Assembly: GCF_000687145.1 (NCBI RefSeq)
Contig: NZ_JMFG01000002.1
Span: 140,955-204,954 of the forward strand
Direction: 5' to 3'
Length of the DNA: 64,000 nucleotides
Origin: Thermoanaerobaculum aquaticum
GTDB taxonomy: Bacteria > Acidobacteriota > Thermoanaerobaculia > Thermoanaerobaculales > Thermoanaerobaculaceae
Part shown: piece after piece, positions 8,747 through 16,966 of the stretch
Layout of the letters: each line of letters opens with the position of its first letter
Position numbering within the stretch: position 1 is the stretch's first letter
The notes under the pieces: model-generated
What the model was told of the DNA's origin: nothing
The model's database searches: none
The model's input: only the letters and a program-made list of their open reading frames with translations
Made by a program: the position numbers and the translations under genes

Positions 8747-9112
8747 ATGCGGTTGCGCTCGCAGGCAGGTCGGGGCATGGTTGGTTGCCTTTTTGGAGTG
8801 GCCATCATGGCCTTTGCCATCGTGACCGGAATCCGGGTCATTCCGGTGAAAACCAAGGTCATGGAGCTGAAGCGGTTTGCGGAAACGCAAGCGGAGCAGG
8901 CCTCGCTTCCCCAGCACACCGATGAGTACATCGTGGACCAAATCTTCAACAAAGCCCGGTCGCTTCGCTTGCCGCTGAACAAGGAGGCCATCCGCGTTCG
9001 CCGGGACATGGGTACCTGTTACGTGGATTACAACTTCACGGTGCCCCTCAATATCCCGCTTTACAAGTACGACTGGAAAGTGGAAGAGCACATCGAAAGA
9101 CCGCTGTTCTAA
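8747..9112 (+). CDS. small single-pass membrane protein downstream of lepB
   Basis: The 121-residue product has one hydrophobic segment (about residues 10-32, GMVGCLFGVAIMAFAIVTGIR) and an extracytoplasmic domain. Residues 55-110 (DEYIVDQIFNKARSLRLPL and then IRVRRDMGTCYVDYNFTVPL) look like a small alpha-beta unit. It recalls the DUF4845-type proteins that sit next to lepB in other bacteria, but I cannot assign that family with certainty. AGGAGGT precedes ATG 8747. It ends just before a strong hairpin shared with the convergent transporter genes. Function unknown. Confidence 0.8.
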   Translation: MRLRSQAGRGMVGCLFGVAIMAFAIVTGIRVIPVKTKVMELKRFAETQAEQASLPQHTDEYIVDQIFNKARSLRLPLNKEAIRVRRDMGTCYVDYNFTVPLNIPLYKYDWKVEEHIERPLF

Positions 9113-9117
9113 CGGCC

Positions 9118-9142
9118 TTCGCGCCTGGGCTTCAGGCGCGAA
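9118..9142. terminator. hairpin between convergent genes
   Basis: TTCGCGCCTG and CAGGCGCGAA form a perfect 10-bp stem with the 5-nt loop GGCTT. It sits between the stops of the lepB operon (9112, plus) and the symporter operon (9167, minus). Neither side has a U-run, so it would be a weak intrinsic terminator or an mRNA 3'-end stabiliser for both. Confidence 0.6.
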
Positions 9143-9166
9143 CGGGGGCTTTGCCGCCTTACAACG

Positions 9167-9316
9167 CTACGGCGTAATTACCACCGGCTCTTCGTCGGGC
9201 CGGCGCTTCTTCTTTTCGGTGGTTACCAGCACTTTCCACATGCAGTAACCGGTGAGGCCAGCAATAAAGCCCCAGGCCGAAATCAAAAACAGCCATCCAG
9301 CCCACGTGAGCGTCAT
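9167..9316 (-). CDS. tiny membrane partner of the sodium symporter
   Basis: A 49-residue protein: MTLTWAGWLFLISAWGF and the following residues form one membrane helix, then a basic KKKRRPDEEP tail. ATG 9316 overlaps the stop of the NSS transporter by 4 bp (ATGA), with an AGGAGG site upstream, so the two are translationally coupled. A small membrane subunit encoded with an NSS transporter is known for the MetP/MetS methionine-alanine importer of Corynebacterium; I infer an analogous accessory role, not homology. Confidence 0.8.
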   Translation of the reverse strand: MTLTWAGWLFLISAWGFIAGLTGYCMWKVLVTTEKKKRRPDEEPVVITP

Positions 9317-10905
9317 ACCAATCCCTCCTGACGGTGGCGCCGCCGCCAAATCACACCCACCAACACCGCAAACAGCACAAAGGTTCCCAGCATCAACAGC
9401 CTTGCCGCTAACACGTAGGGGATATCTTCGGGGGGATAGGGGGCATCTTGCGCCGGCTGCTTGGCAAAAAGCAAAATGGGCACGGCATCCTGCCAGGTCC
9501 AGGCAATAAGCATGAGCAGCAGGTACACCGGGGTTACGTACTTGATGATGAACTTGAACGCCCGCGGTACCTTAATGTCAGCTCCACGGGTGATTTCCTT
9601 CCACCCGTTGTCAATGCCAAAGGCCCACGCAAAAATCAACACCTCAATTAAGGCAAAAATGACCAAGCCAAAGGTTCCGGCCCAGAAGTCCATTTCGTCC
9701 AAAAAACCGTGCTTGAGGAAAAACACACAAGCCAAACCACCAATGGCCATCAGCGAGCCGGTGAAAAACATGGCCTTTTTCCTCGACCAGCGAAACTCAT
9801 CCTGCATAAACGCCATGACCGGCTGGGCCAGGGCCACCGACGAGGTAATTCCGGCAAAGAAAAGCAAAGCAAACCACAATGTTCCGTAAAGCGGACCAAG
9901 CGCTCCCATTTTTTGGAAAATGATGGGCATGGCCTGGAACCCCAAATCGAAGGAGCCCTCCCGGGCAATTTGCTGGGTTTCCGCCAAACCGAAAAAGGCC
10001 ACGGCCACGGGGATGGCAATGGAGCCGCCGAGGATGACCTCGGCAAACTCGTTGGTGGCGGACGTTGAAAGCCCGGTGAGGGCAATGTCATCGTTGCGTT
10101 TCACGTAGGAAGCGTAGGTTTGGATGGAGCCGGTGCCAATGGAAAGCGTAAAGAAGATTTGCCCGGCTGCCGCTAGCCAAACCGTGGGGTTTTTCAGCAT
10201 GGAAAAGTCCGGGTTCCAAATGTAGGCAAAACCGGCAGCCACCGAGTTTTCGGGATGGCTGGGATCAGGCGTTCCCAAGGTAATGACCCGGATCACCAAC
10301 ACCAGGGCAAAGAGGAAAAGCGCGGGCAGGGCAATCTTGGCCAAGCGCTCGATGCCTTTGGCCACGCCGTGGGAGAGCACGAAAAGGTTAAGGCCCAAGG
10401 TCACGCAGTAAAAGAGCAAGGCCACGCCAATGCCGGAAAAGTACTGAGCGCCCTGGGAAAGGTCCGCTTTGCCCTGAAACTCCGCAAGGAAGCGGCTCAT
10501 TTCCGCAAAGGTGTCCACGCCCCAGTAGTGCTTGATCGCTGAAAAACAAGCGTAGGCGAGGGTCCAGCCCTCCACGTAGGTGTAGTACATCACGAACGAA
10601 AGGGGGATGGCGATGCCCAAAGCGCCCAGGTACTTGGCCAGCGGGTGACGCCACATGCGGGCAAACATGCCAGGCGTTGTGCCGTGACCGTGGGCTCCCC
10701 CAAAGCGGCCGATGGCCCATTCCACCCACATGAGCGGGATGCCCAAAAGCAGGAGCGCCACAAAGTACGGAATCATGAAGGCGCCGCCGCCGTTGAGGGC
10801 GGCCTGCCGTGGGAAGCGGAGGAAGTTGCCCAGGCCTACGGCGTTACCGGCCATGGCCAGGATCAGGCCAATGCGCGATCCCCAGTTCTCCCTGCTTTGG
10901 CTCAT
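9313..10905 (-). CDS. neurotransmitter:sodium symporter (NSS/SNF) family transporter
   Basis: Sodium-coupled uptake of an amino acid or related solute; the substrate cannot be read from sequence. The protein (530 residues, about 12 membrane helices) starts with the family signature WGSRIGLILAMAGNAVGLGNFLRFP, which contains the sodium- and substrate-binding unwound part of TM1, and has GGGAFMIPYF in TM2 and the TM6 region TLSIGTGSIQTYASY. I chose ATG 10905 (MSQSRENW), preceded by GGGGGGA. It has a promoter at 10935-10963 and is coupled to a 49-residue partner. Confidence 0.94.
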   Translation of the reverse strand: MSQSRENWGSRIGLILAMAGNAVGLGNFLRFPRQAALNGGGAFMIPYFVALLLLGIPLMWVEWAIGRFGGAHGHGTTPGMFARMWRHPLAKYLGALGIAIPLSFVMYYTYVEGWTLAYACFSAIKHYWGVDTFAEMSRFLAEFQGKADLSQGAQYFSGIGVALLFYCVTLGLNLFVLSHGVAKGIERLAKIALPALFLFALVLVIRVITLGTPDPSHPENSVAAGFAYIWNPDFSMLKNPTVWLAAAGQIFFTLSIGTGSIQTYASYVKRNDDIALTGLSTSATNEFAEVILGGSIAIPVAVAFFGLAETQQIAREGSFDLGFQAMPIIFQKMGALGPLYGTLWFALLFFAGITSSVALAQPVMAFMQDEFRWSRKKAMFFTGSLMAIGGLACVFFLKHGFLDEMDFWAGTFGLVIFALIEVLIFAWAFGIDNGWKEITRGADIKVPRAFKFIIKYVTPVYLLLMLIAWTWQDAVPILLFAKQPAQDAPYPPEDIPYVLAARLLMLGTFVLFAVLVGVIWRRRHRQEGLV

Positions 10906-10934
10906 ATGTCCCCCCAAGCGCCCAAAACACCGAA

Positions 10935-10963
10935 AGCTTATGGAGCGCCCCCACGCTTGTCAA
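10935..10963 (-). promoter_or_regulatory. promoter of the NSS transporter operon
   Basis: Minus-strand -35 TTGACA (10958-10963) and -10 TAAGCT (10935-10940) with 17 bp spacing, 29 bp upstream of the transporter ATG. Confidence 0.65.
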
Positions 10964-11016
10964 ACGCAGGGCGAGCGGCTTGTGTCGTGGCGGTGAAGCG
11001 GGTACCCTTCAGGGCC

Positions 11017-12501
11017 ATGTTCGGAGCGTGGAAGGCCCTGTTTGCCACGAAACCGCTGTCGGAGTTGCAGGCTGAGTACAGTACCTCGCAGCTCAAACGC
11101 GTGCTGTCGGTGTGGGACCTCATTGGGCTCGGTATCGGCGCCATCATTGGTGCTGGCATCTTCGCCACCGTGGGCACCGCCGCCGCCGGCGATGCTGCCC
11201 GGCCGGGGGCGGGCCCTGGGATCATCCTCTCCTTTGTGCTGACCGCTGCTGTGTGCGGCCTGGCGGCGTTGTGCTACGCGGAAATGGCGGCCATGGTGCC
11301 CATTGCCGGCTCCGCCTACACCTACGCCTACGCCACGCTGGGGGAGATCTTCGCCTGGATCATTGGCTGGGACCTCATCATCGAGTACGCCGTGGGAAAC
11401 GTGGCGGTGGCCATTTCCTGGTCGGGGTATTTTTGCGAACTTTTGCGGGGGCTTGGCATCACCGTCCCCGCTTGGGCTTCCACCGATTTGCGCACGGCTC
11501 TAGCCTCTCCGGAAATCCTGGCCGCCGCTCCCAGGGTTTTGGGGATCCCCATCGTGGTGAACCTGCCGGCCATGGGCATCGTGCTGCTGCTCACCTGGGT
11601 TTTGGTGCGGGGGATCCGCGAGTCCAGCCGCACCAACGCGGTGATGGTGCTCATCAAGCTGGCGGTGTTGGCCTTTTTCGTGGTGGTGGGGCTTTTTTAC
11701 GTGCAGCCGGAAAACTACAAACCGTTCCTGCCCAACGGCTGGCATGGGGTGTGGGCGGGGGCAGCCATCGTGTTTTTTGCTTACATCGGTTTTGACGCGG
11801 TTTCCACGGCCGCCGAGGAGTGCCGCAACCCCGCCCGCGACTTACCCCGGGGGATCATCGGCTCGCTTGTTATTTCCACGCTCATTTACGTGGCGGTGGC
11901 GGCGGTGGTTACCGGCATGGTGCCGTGGACGGAGCTGGCCACCGCTGAGCCCCTCACCGTGGCCATGAACCGCTACAACTTGGGATGGGCAGCCGGGCTC
12001 GTGGCCGTAGGTTCGGTGGCGGCCCACACCGCAGTGCTTTTGGTGTTCCAGCTGGGGCAGCCCCGCATCTTTTACGCCATGGCCCGGGATGGCTTGCTCC
12101 CGCAGGCCTTTGCCCGGGTGCATCCCAAGTACCGCACCCCGTATGTCACCACCATCCTTACCGGCGTGGTGGTGGCGGGCTTTGCCGGCTTTGCCAACAT
12201 TGAGGAAATGGTGGACCTCACCAACATCGGCACGCTCTTCGCTTTTGCTTTGGTTTCCGCTGGGGTCATTGTGCTGCGCTTCACCAACCCGCAAGCCCCC
12301 CGTCCCTTCCGGGTGCCCCTTTCTCCGTGGCTGCCCTTGCTGTCGGTGGTGGCCTGTCTTGGCCTGGCCCTGGGTTTGCCCCGCATTACCTGGCTGCGGT
12401 TTTTAGCCTGGCTGGCTTTGGGGCTGGTGGTTTACGTGGTGTACGGGCGCCGTTTTTCCCAGCTGCGGAAGGCCAACAGCAGCTCTCAAAATAGCGTGTA
12501 G
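11017..12501 (+). CDS. APC-family amino acid permease (cationic amino acid transporter type)
   Basis: Predicted inner-membrane amino acid transporter of the APC superfamily. The N-terminal part SQLKRVLSVWDLIGLGIGAIIGAGIFATVG matches the YfnA/CAT group; GIGAIIGAGIF is the TM1 substrate-binding motif. About 12 hydrophobic segments follow, with FFAYIGFDAVSTAAEECRNP (TM6 to loop) also typical. The protein has 494 residues from ATG 11017. Longer readings run through the divergent transporter promoter and are unlikely. Its 3' end overlaps the convergent peptidase gene by 16 bp. Substrate not inferable. Confidence 0.92.
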   Translation: MFGAWKALFATKPLSELQAEYSTSQLKRVLSVWDLIGLGIGAIIGAGIFATVGTAAAGDAARPGAGPGIILSFVLTAAVCGLAALCYAEMAAMVPIAGSAYTYAYATLGEIFAWIIGWDLIIEYAVGNVAVAISWSGYFCELLRGLGITVPAWASTDLRTALASPEILAAAPRVLGIPIVVNLPAMGIVLLLTWVLVRGIRESSRTNAVMVLIKLAVLAFFVVVGLFYVQPENYKPFLPNGWHGVWAGAAIVFFAYIGFDAVSTAAEECRNPARDLPRGIIGSLVISTLIYVAVAAVVTGMVPWTELATAEPLTVAMNRYNLGWAAGLVAVGSVAAHTAVLLVFQLGQPRIFYAMARDGLLPQAFARVHPKYRTPYVTTILTGVVVAGFAGFANIEEMVDLTNIGTLFAFALVSAGVIVLRFTNPQAPRPFRVPLSPWLPLLSVVACLGLALGLPRITWLRFLAWLALGLVVYVVYGRRFSQLRKANSSSQNSV

Positions 12502-13568
12502 TTGCCGTTGCGCATGACGAGGAGGCGTTCGCTGCCGCGCAGGACGTGCGCTTCGGCCACGGTGACGGGGTTGCCCTGGGCGTACACCAGGTCCTGATGG
12601 ACCACGGTTTGCGGGGAAAGGAAGGCCGCCACACCCACGCTGCCCCCCAGGTGGTCGGATCGCCCGTAGGCCCAGTGGAAGCCGGCTTTTTCGTCCTCCA
12701 GCACGTTGCCCGTCACCGCTGCATTGGGGTTGCAGCCAAAGGCCACCTCGGCCACGTTGGTGCGGGCGGGATCGGCGGCAAAAACCTGGCGAAAGCGGGA
12801 AGCCACGGATCCCTCGCCGCGCACCTCGACAATGCGGTTGCCCTTCACCACGAAAACCACCAGCTCCCCCGCTTCCGCCCAGGGGATTTCCCCTTCCGTT
12901 TGCGAGGGCTGGCCTGGCTTTTCGCCTTCGTAAGGCACGATAAAGGTTTCCCCCGAGGGGAGGTTGATAATGCGGTCGCCTTCTTTGTTCCGCGGCAAAA
13001 ACCCGTCATCCACCTCTGGTTTTCGGAAGCGCAAATCGAAAAAGCAAGAATGTCCAGTGGAAAACACCACTTCGAGGCCAGACGCCCCGCACATTGCCTC
13101 AAAAAGCAGCCTGCAACGCCGGGCCACCTCCCGGTAGTCAGCGGCCAGCGCCGTGTGCACCATGCGCCGCTCTACCCCGGGCAGTGAGGCAGCCCGGAAG
13201 TCCTGCTTTTTCTTGGTGAAAGCGTCAAGAGGGGCGGTGGCCGAGTACTCGGTGAGGAACACCGCCAGGGTAGAACCCAGGAGAACCTCCTCCAGCTTGA
13301 CGGGCTTGTCCCCCATTTGGCCAAGCTCCGGCAGCGGGGCCCCGTTGGCCCCGGTGGCGGGGAAGGCAAGCAGCGGGTTGGTGGCAAACCCCAGCTGTGC
13401 CCCGAGCTGGAGGAAAGCTTGGCGCCACTCCTCGGCCCAGGCCCGGCGGTCGGCCCAGGAGGGGTGGTCCTCCTCCGGCTTGCGGGGCACATCGCAGGCC
13501 ACGGTGACCACCTCACCGCGTTCGGGTGCAAAAACGTCTCTTAAAAGCTTGACAAGGTCGAAGGCCAT
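12486..13568 (-). CDS. M29-like aminopeptidase family protein
   Basis: Predicted cytosolic metallo-enzyme of the M29 (AmpS / aminopeptidase T-like) superfamily. Candidate metal ligands appear in the expected order: glutamate in NLPSGETFIVP, glutamate in EVAFGCNPNA, histidines in FHWAYGRSDHLGG, and His/Asp in VVHQDLVY. Length 360 is slightly short of the 400-410 residues of characterised AmpS proteins, and 2,5-dihydroxypyridine dioxygenase belongs to the same fold, so a non-peptidase role is possible. The ATG at 13568 lies after GGAGGCAAAG. Follows truA on the minus strand by 37 bp; tail-to-tail with the APC permease. Confidence 0.8.
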   Translation of the reverse strand: MAFDLVKLLRDVFAPERGEVVTVACDVPRKPEEDHPSWADRRAWAEEWRQAFLQLGAQLGFATNPLLAFPATGANGAPLPELGQMGDKPVKLEEVLLGSTLAVFLTEYSATAPLDAFTKKKQDFRAASLPGVERRMVHTALAADYREVARRCRLLFEAMCGASGLEVVFSTGHSCFFDLRFRKPEVDDGFLPRNKEGDRIINLPSGETFIVPYEGEKPGQPSQTEGEIPWAEAGELVVFVVKGNRIVEVRGEGSVASRFRQVFAADPARTNVAEVAFGCNPNAAVTGNVLEDEKAGFHWAYGRSDHLGGSVGVAAFLSPQTVVHQDLVYAQGNPVTVAEAHVLRGSERLLVMRNGNYTLF

Positions 13569-13605
13569 GGCTTTGCCTCCTGGCCAAGGTTACCAGGGCT
13601 CTGGT

Positions 13606-14391
13606 TTACTCCCAAGCTGGCACCCCCACCGGCTCAAGCGGGGGAAGCACGAACGGCTCCCCAGGGTAACGCACCGCCTCCAGGAAGAGACCCGCCGCGG
13701 GGGCCGCCAGGGGTGGCAGGGGCTTTTGCCCAGCCAACAGCTCGGGGATGGCCTCGGGGGGCAGCTCCCCACGACCCACGCTCACCAACACCGCCACCAT
13801 GCGGCGCATTTGGTTCCACAGGAAGTGGCTGGCAATCACCCGGATGAGCACCACCGGACCCTTGGGCACCACCAGCACCTCTTCCACCTCCACGAGGGTG
13901 CTTTTTTGCTCCTTGCTCCTCCTGGTGAAGGCAGCAAAATCGTGCCTTCCCACGAAAGACTGGCCAGCTCTGGCCATGGCCTCCACATCCAGCGGCCTCC
14001 CCACCCACCAGGTGGTGCGCTTGCCAAAGGCCGAACGCCTTAACGCCAGCTGATAGCGGTAAGCCCTTCCGGTGGCATCGTGGCGGGCGTGGAAGCTAGG
14101 GGCAGCCAACCGCAAATCGCGCACCGCCACGTCGGCGGGCAGCATCGCCTCCAACTGCCGGAGGACCTTGGCCACCGAAAGGGTCTTGCGGGTGCGGAAG
14201 GAGGCTACCTGCCCTAAAGCGTGGACGCCGGCATCGGTGCGACCTGCCCCGTAAAGGGCAAGTTCCTCCTCGCCGGTGATCTCCCGCAGGGCGTCCAAAA
14301 GCACCCCCTGCACCGTGCGCCCTTGGGGGAGGAGCTGCCAACCCGCAAACTTTGTGCCGTCGTACTCAACCAGGAGCCGGTAGGTGGGCAT
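13606..14391 (-). CDS. truA: tRNA pseudouridine synthase A
   Basis: Converts U38-U40 of the tRNA anticodon stem to pseudouridine. VEYDGTKFAGWQ at the start, the catalytic aspartate in GAGRTDAGVHALGQVASF, and FLWNQMRRMV near the middle identify TruA; 261 residues is normal. ATG 14391 is only 7 bases after the encoded CCA of tRNA-Glu and no ribosome-binding site fits in that gap. Maturation of the tRNA 3' end would therefore leave an almost leaderless truA mRNA. A tRNA-modifying enzyme transcribed with a tRNA is functionally neat. Confidence 0.96.
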   Translation of the reverse strand: MPTYRLLVEYDGTKFAGWQLLPQGRTVQGVLLDALREITGEEELALYGAGRTDAGVHALGQVASFRTRKTLSVAKVLRQLEAMLPADVAVRDLRLAAPSFHARHDATGRAYRYQLALRRSAFGKRTTWWVGRPLDVEAMARAGQSFVGRHDFAAFTRRSKEQKSTLVEVEEVLVVPKGPVVLIRVIASHFLWNQMRRMVAVLVSVGRGELPPEAIPELLAGQKPLPPLAAPAAGLFLEAVRYPGEPFVLPPLEPVGVPAWE

Positions 14392-14398
14392 GAAGTGT

Positions 14399-14473
14399 TG
14401 GCGGCCCGTAGGGGAATCGAACCCCTGTTTCCGGCGTGAGAGGCCGGCGTCCTAACCTCTAGACGAACGGGCC
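14399..14473 (-). tRNA. tRNA-Glu (anticodon CTC)
   Basis: Acceptor GGCCCGT pairs with ACGGGCC, D arm CTAGAGGTTAGGAC, anticodon loop CTCTCAC (CTC), T loop GTTCGATTC, discriminator G and encoded CCA. It is directly upstream of truA on the same strand and has its own promoter at 14488-14516. Confidence 0.96.
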
Positions 14474-14487
14474 CGCCGCAAGCAGAA

Positions 14488-14516
14488 ACCCTAGCAGAAA
14501 AGCGCGCAGCTGTAAA
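14488..14516 (-). promoter_or_regulatory. promoter of tRNA-Glu-truA
   Basis: Minus-strand -35 TTTACA (14511-14516) and -10 TAGGGT (14488-14493), spacing 17 bp; the -10 box is 14 bp upstream of the mature tRNA 5' end. Confidence 0.6.
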
Positions 14517-14536
14517 CCCCGCCGGCGTTCCCGCTG

Positions 14537-15826
14537 TTAGCTTTTACCCCAGGCCCAGCGCCAAAGCTGCTTAGCCGTGGGCCGGGCGCCGTAGCTGAGG
14601 ATCCCCACCCGGTACACGGCAGCGGCCAAACGCACCACTACGGCAGTGGTGGCCACCAAAAGCGCAAAGCACAGGATCACCTGCCAGGTGGGCGGGAACT
14701 GCAGCACCATACGGAGGAAGAACAGCATCGGGGCAAAAAAGGGAACCAGCGACACCACCACGGAAATTGGGGAATCCGGGTTGTTCATGATGGGCACCAT
14801 GAACAAGAAGGGCACGCCCATCACCCATCCGGCGGCGTTTTGCACCTGCTGGGCTTCCTCTTCGCTGTTAAAAGCCGCACCGAGGGCGGCGTACAGCGAC
14901 CCGTAGAGGAAGTAGCCCAACACGAAAAAGGCCACAAACGAAAGCATGAGCACCGGATTTGTGAGGATGCTGGCGGCTCCCGCCACTCCGCTGGCAGCAG
15001 AAAAGCCCATGACGTTAGCGGCCAACAGCAACCACAGGGCGTACTGGGTAAGTCCTACGAAGCCAACCCCGAAGATCTTCCCGAACATGAGCTCCAACGG
15101 CGAGAGGTTGGCAACGATGACCTCCACGATGCGGGAGCTTTTTTCCTCCAGCACCCCCCGCATGACGATCATCCCGTACATCACGGCGGTAAAAAACATC
15201 ACAAACACCAGCACGTAACCCACCGCAAAGGCAGAAGCCACGCTTTCCCGGCTTTCCTCCCCGCCCTTGCTCACCTTCACGGGCAGCAGGTCAACGCCAG
15301 CAAGGGCGATCTTGGCCACCTCCGGGGCCACACCCGCCTGGGTGAGCTTTTTCTCCCGAACCGCTTGGGCTAAGGCCCGTTCCACCGTGACCAGGAGCTG
15401 AATGGCGGAAACGTTGGTGGAGAGGTACTCCACCTTGACTTCTTCAGCGCCGGTGGGAAGTGCATCAGGGACCACCACCACGGCTGCGAAGCGCTTGTCC
15501 AGCACCGCCGCCTTGAGCTTTTCCCTTTGCCCCTCGCGATCGGGCTGCGGCTCGATGCGCTCCACGGTCACCACCAGCTTGCCGGCTCCCTCCCGGTGGG
15601 GACGGTCGGCCAGGGCCTTCTCGATGCGGTGGAAGAGGTCCTGGTCGGCGGTGAGGACCCCCACGTGGTAGGTGCCCGAAGACCGGGTCAAAAGAAAAGC
15701 CGGACCCAGGCTGAAGGCCAAGAGCAACGCCGGAACCGCCAGGGTGGAAATCCAAAACGCCTTGGTTTTAACCCGCACCAGGTACTCCCGGCGGGCCACG
15801 ATCAACGCCTTACGCCACCGAAACAT
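14537..15826 (-). CDS. ABC-2 type transporter permease (NatB-like)
   Basis: Membrane subunit of an ABC exporter whose ATPase is encoded immediately upstream. The N-terminus RKALIVARREYLVRVKTKAFWIS is the NatB/YhaP signature, followed by one membrane helix, an extracytoplasmic domain of about 170 residues (roughly 45-215), and five or six helices in the C-terminal half (VFVMFFTAVMYGMIVMRGVLEEKSSR is the conserved first one). ATG 15826 lies inside the ATPase 3' end (17-bp overlap) with GGAGGA upstream. Nat systems extrude sodium in Bacillus; the substrate here is unknown. 429 residues. Confidence 0.9.
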   Translation of the reverse strand: MFRWRKALIVARREYLVRVKTKAFWISTLAVPALLLAFSLGPAFLLTRSSGTYHVGVLTADQDLFHRIEKALADRPHREGAGKLVVTVERIEPQPDREGQREKLKAAVLDKRFAAVVVVPDALPTGAEEVKVEYLSTNVSAIQLLVTVERALAQAVREKKLTQAGVAPEVAKIALAGVDLLPVKVSKGGEESRESVASAFAVGYVLVFVMFFTAVMYGMIVMRGVLEEKSSRIVEVIVANLSPLELMFGKIFGVGFVGLTQYALWLLLAANVMGFSAASGVAGAASILTNPVLMLSFVAFFVLGYFLYGSLYAALGAAFNSEEEAQQVQNAAGWVMGVPFLFMVPIMNNPDSPISVVVSLVPFFAPMLFFLRMVLQFPPTWQVILCFALLVATTAVVVRLAAAVYRVGILSYGARPTAKQLWRWAWGKS

Positions 15827-16721
15827 GGTCCTCCTCCACGGCTCGCAGGAAGATCTCCTCAAGGGTTGGCTGGTAGTGCTCCACTGCTGCTACCTGGCAG
15901 CGGTTGGCCACCTCCCGCACCACCTGCGGGGCTTGCAGCGTACCGTCCAGATGCAGAAGGTAAAACCCGTTGCGTTTTTCCACTTGATTGACGCCGGGCA
16001 GGTTTTCCGGGGGTGGGGCACCATCGGCGGTGGCCAGCTTCAGCTGGGGCTTGGCGTAGCGCTTGCGAACTTCCTCCGCTGTCCCGGCAAACAACGCCCG
16101 CCCCCGGTTGATCAAGCAATAGTGGGTACACAGCTCCTCGGCCTGGGGGAGCACGTGGGTGGAAAACAGCACGGTAACACCGCCTTTGGCCATCTGCAGG
16201 ATTTCGTCTTTGAACTGCCGGGTGGCAATGGGGTCCAGGCCGGTAAAGGGCTCGTCGAGAATTACCAGAGGGGGATCGTGAATCACCGCTGCGGCGAACT
16301 GCACCTTTTGCTGCATGCCTTTGGAAAGCGCCTCCACTTTGGCGCTGGCTTTATCGGCAAGGCCCAGGCGCTCAAGCCAGTTCCTGGCCCGCTTTCGGGC
16401 TTCGTCCCGGGATAGCCCGCGCACCTCGCCCAAAAACGCCAGGTGCTCCAGCACCTGCATCTTGCGGTAAAGCCCGCGTTCCTCCGGGAGGTAGCCAATG
16501 CGCTCCCGCTTGAGGTCGTCCACCGCTTCCCCGTCCAGGAGGATGGTGCCGGCGTCGGGCAGCACGATGCGCATGATCATGCGGATGGTGGTGGTCTTCC
16601 CCGCGCCGTTTGGGCCCAAAAGCCCGTAAATGCTGCCCTGGGGCACCAAAAACGACAGCTCCCGAACCGCCTGCACCGCTCCGAACGCTTTGCTTACCTT
16701 GTCCAGCTGCAACTGAGCCAT
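15810..16721 (-). CDS. ABC transporter ATP-binding protein (NatA-like)
   Basis: Energises the adjacent ABC-2 permease. The nucleotide-binding domain (about residues 1-215) has Walker A GPNGAGKTT, a divergent signature motif LSKGMQQKVQ, Walker B LVILDEPFTGLD and the switch histidine in STHVLPQAEE. The C-terminal 80 residues resemble the DUF4162 tail of NatA/DrrA-type ATPases. LPEERGLYRKM after the Q-loop position is typical of the Nat branch. Complete at 303 residues from ATG 16721. Confidence 0.93.
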   Translation of the reverse strand: MAQLQLDKVSKAFGAVQAVRELSFLVPQGSIYGLLGPNGAGKTTTIRMIMRIVLPDAGTILLDGEAVDDLKRERIGYLPEERGLYRKMQVLEHLAFLGEVRGLSRDEARKRARNWLERLGLADKASAKVEALSKGMQQKVQFAAAVIHDPPLVILDEPFTGLDPIATRQFKDEILQMAKGGVTVLFSTHVLPQAEELCTHYCLINRGRALFAGTAEEVRKRYAKPQLKLATADGAPPPENLPGVNQVEKRNGFYLLHLDGTLQAPQVVREVANRCQVAAVEHYQPTLEEIFLRAVEEDHVSVA

Positions 16722-16739
16722 TCGCGAGGCCTCCTGGGC

Positions 16740-16745
16740 ACTATA
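16740..16745 (-). promoter_or_regulatory. -10 box upstream of the ABC exporter operon
   Basis: TATAGT on the minus strand, 18 bp before the ATPase ATG and followed by an AGGAGG site. No convincing -35 hexamer is seen at the normal distance. Confidence 0.4.
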
Positions 16746-16843
16746 CGATACCGCTTACCCCAGGGTTCTCGCACGTGGGGACTGGCCAAAACTAGCGTTT
16801 CTGGAGCCTTCGTGGCCTAACCGAGCCCGGGTAGCCCGGCCCC

Positions 16844-16874
16844 TTGCCTTGGGCGTCATCCCTTGAGCTATAAT
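16844..16874 (+). promoter_or_regulatory. promoter of tRNA-Arg
   Basis: Perfect -10 TATAAT (16869-16874), 15 bp upstream of the tRNA. The best -35 candidate, TTGCCT (16844-16849), is 19 bp away, so the -10 box carries most of the evidence. Confidence 0.6.
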
Positions 16875-16889
16875 CCTTCTGGCGCAGGC

Positions 16890-16966
16890 GCGCCGATAGC
16901 TCAATTGGATAGAGCATCTGACTACGGATCAGAAGGTTCGGGGTTCGAGTCCCTGTCGGCGCGCCA
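16890..16966 (+). tRNA. tRNA-Arg (anticodon ACG)
   Basis: Acceptor GCGCCGA pairs with TCGGCGC, anticodon loop CTACGGA between TCTGA and TCAGA gives ACG (A34 presumably edited to inosine by TadA, encoded 1.4 kb away). T loop GTTCGAGTC, discriminator G, encoded CCA. Its 3' 45 nt overlap, on the opposite strand, the end of a membrane-protein gene whose stop codon lies in the anticodon loop. Confidence 0.96.
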
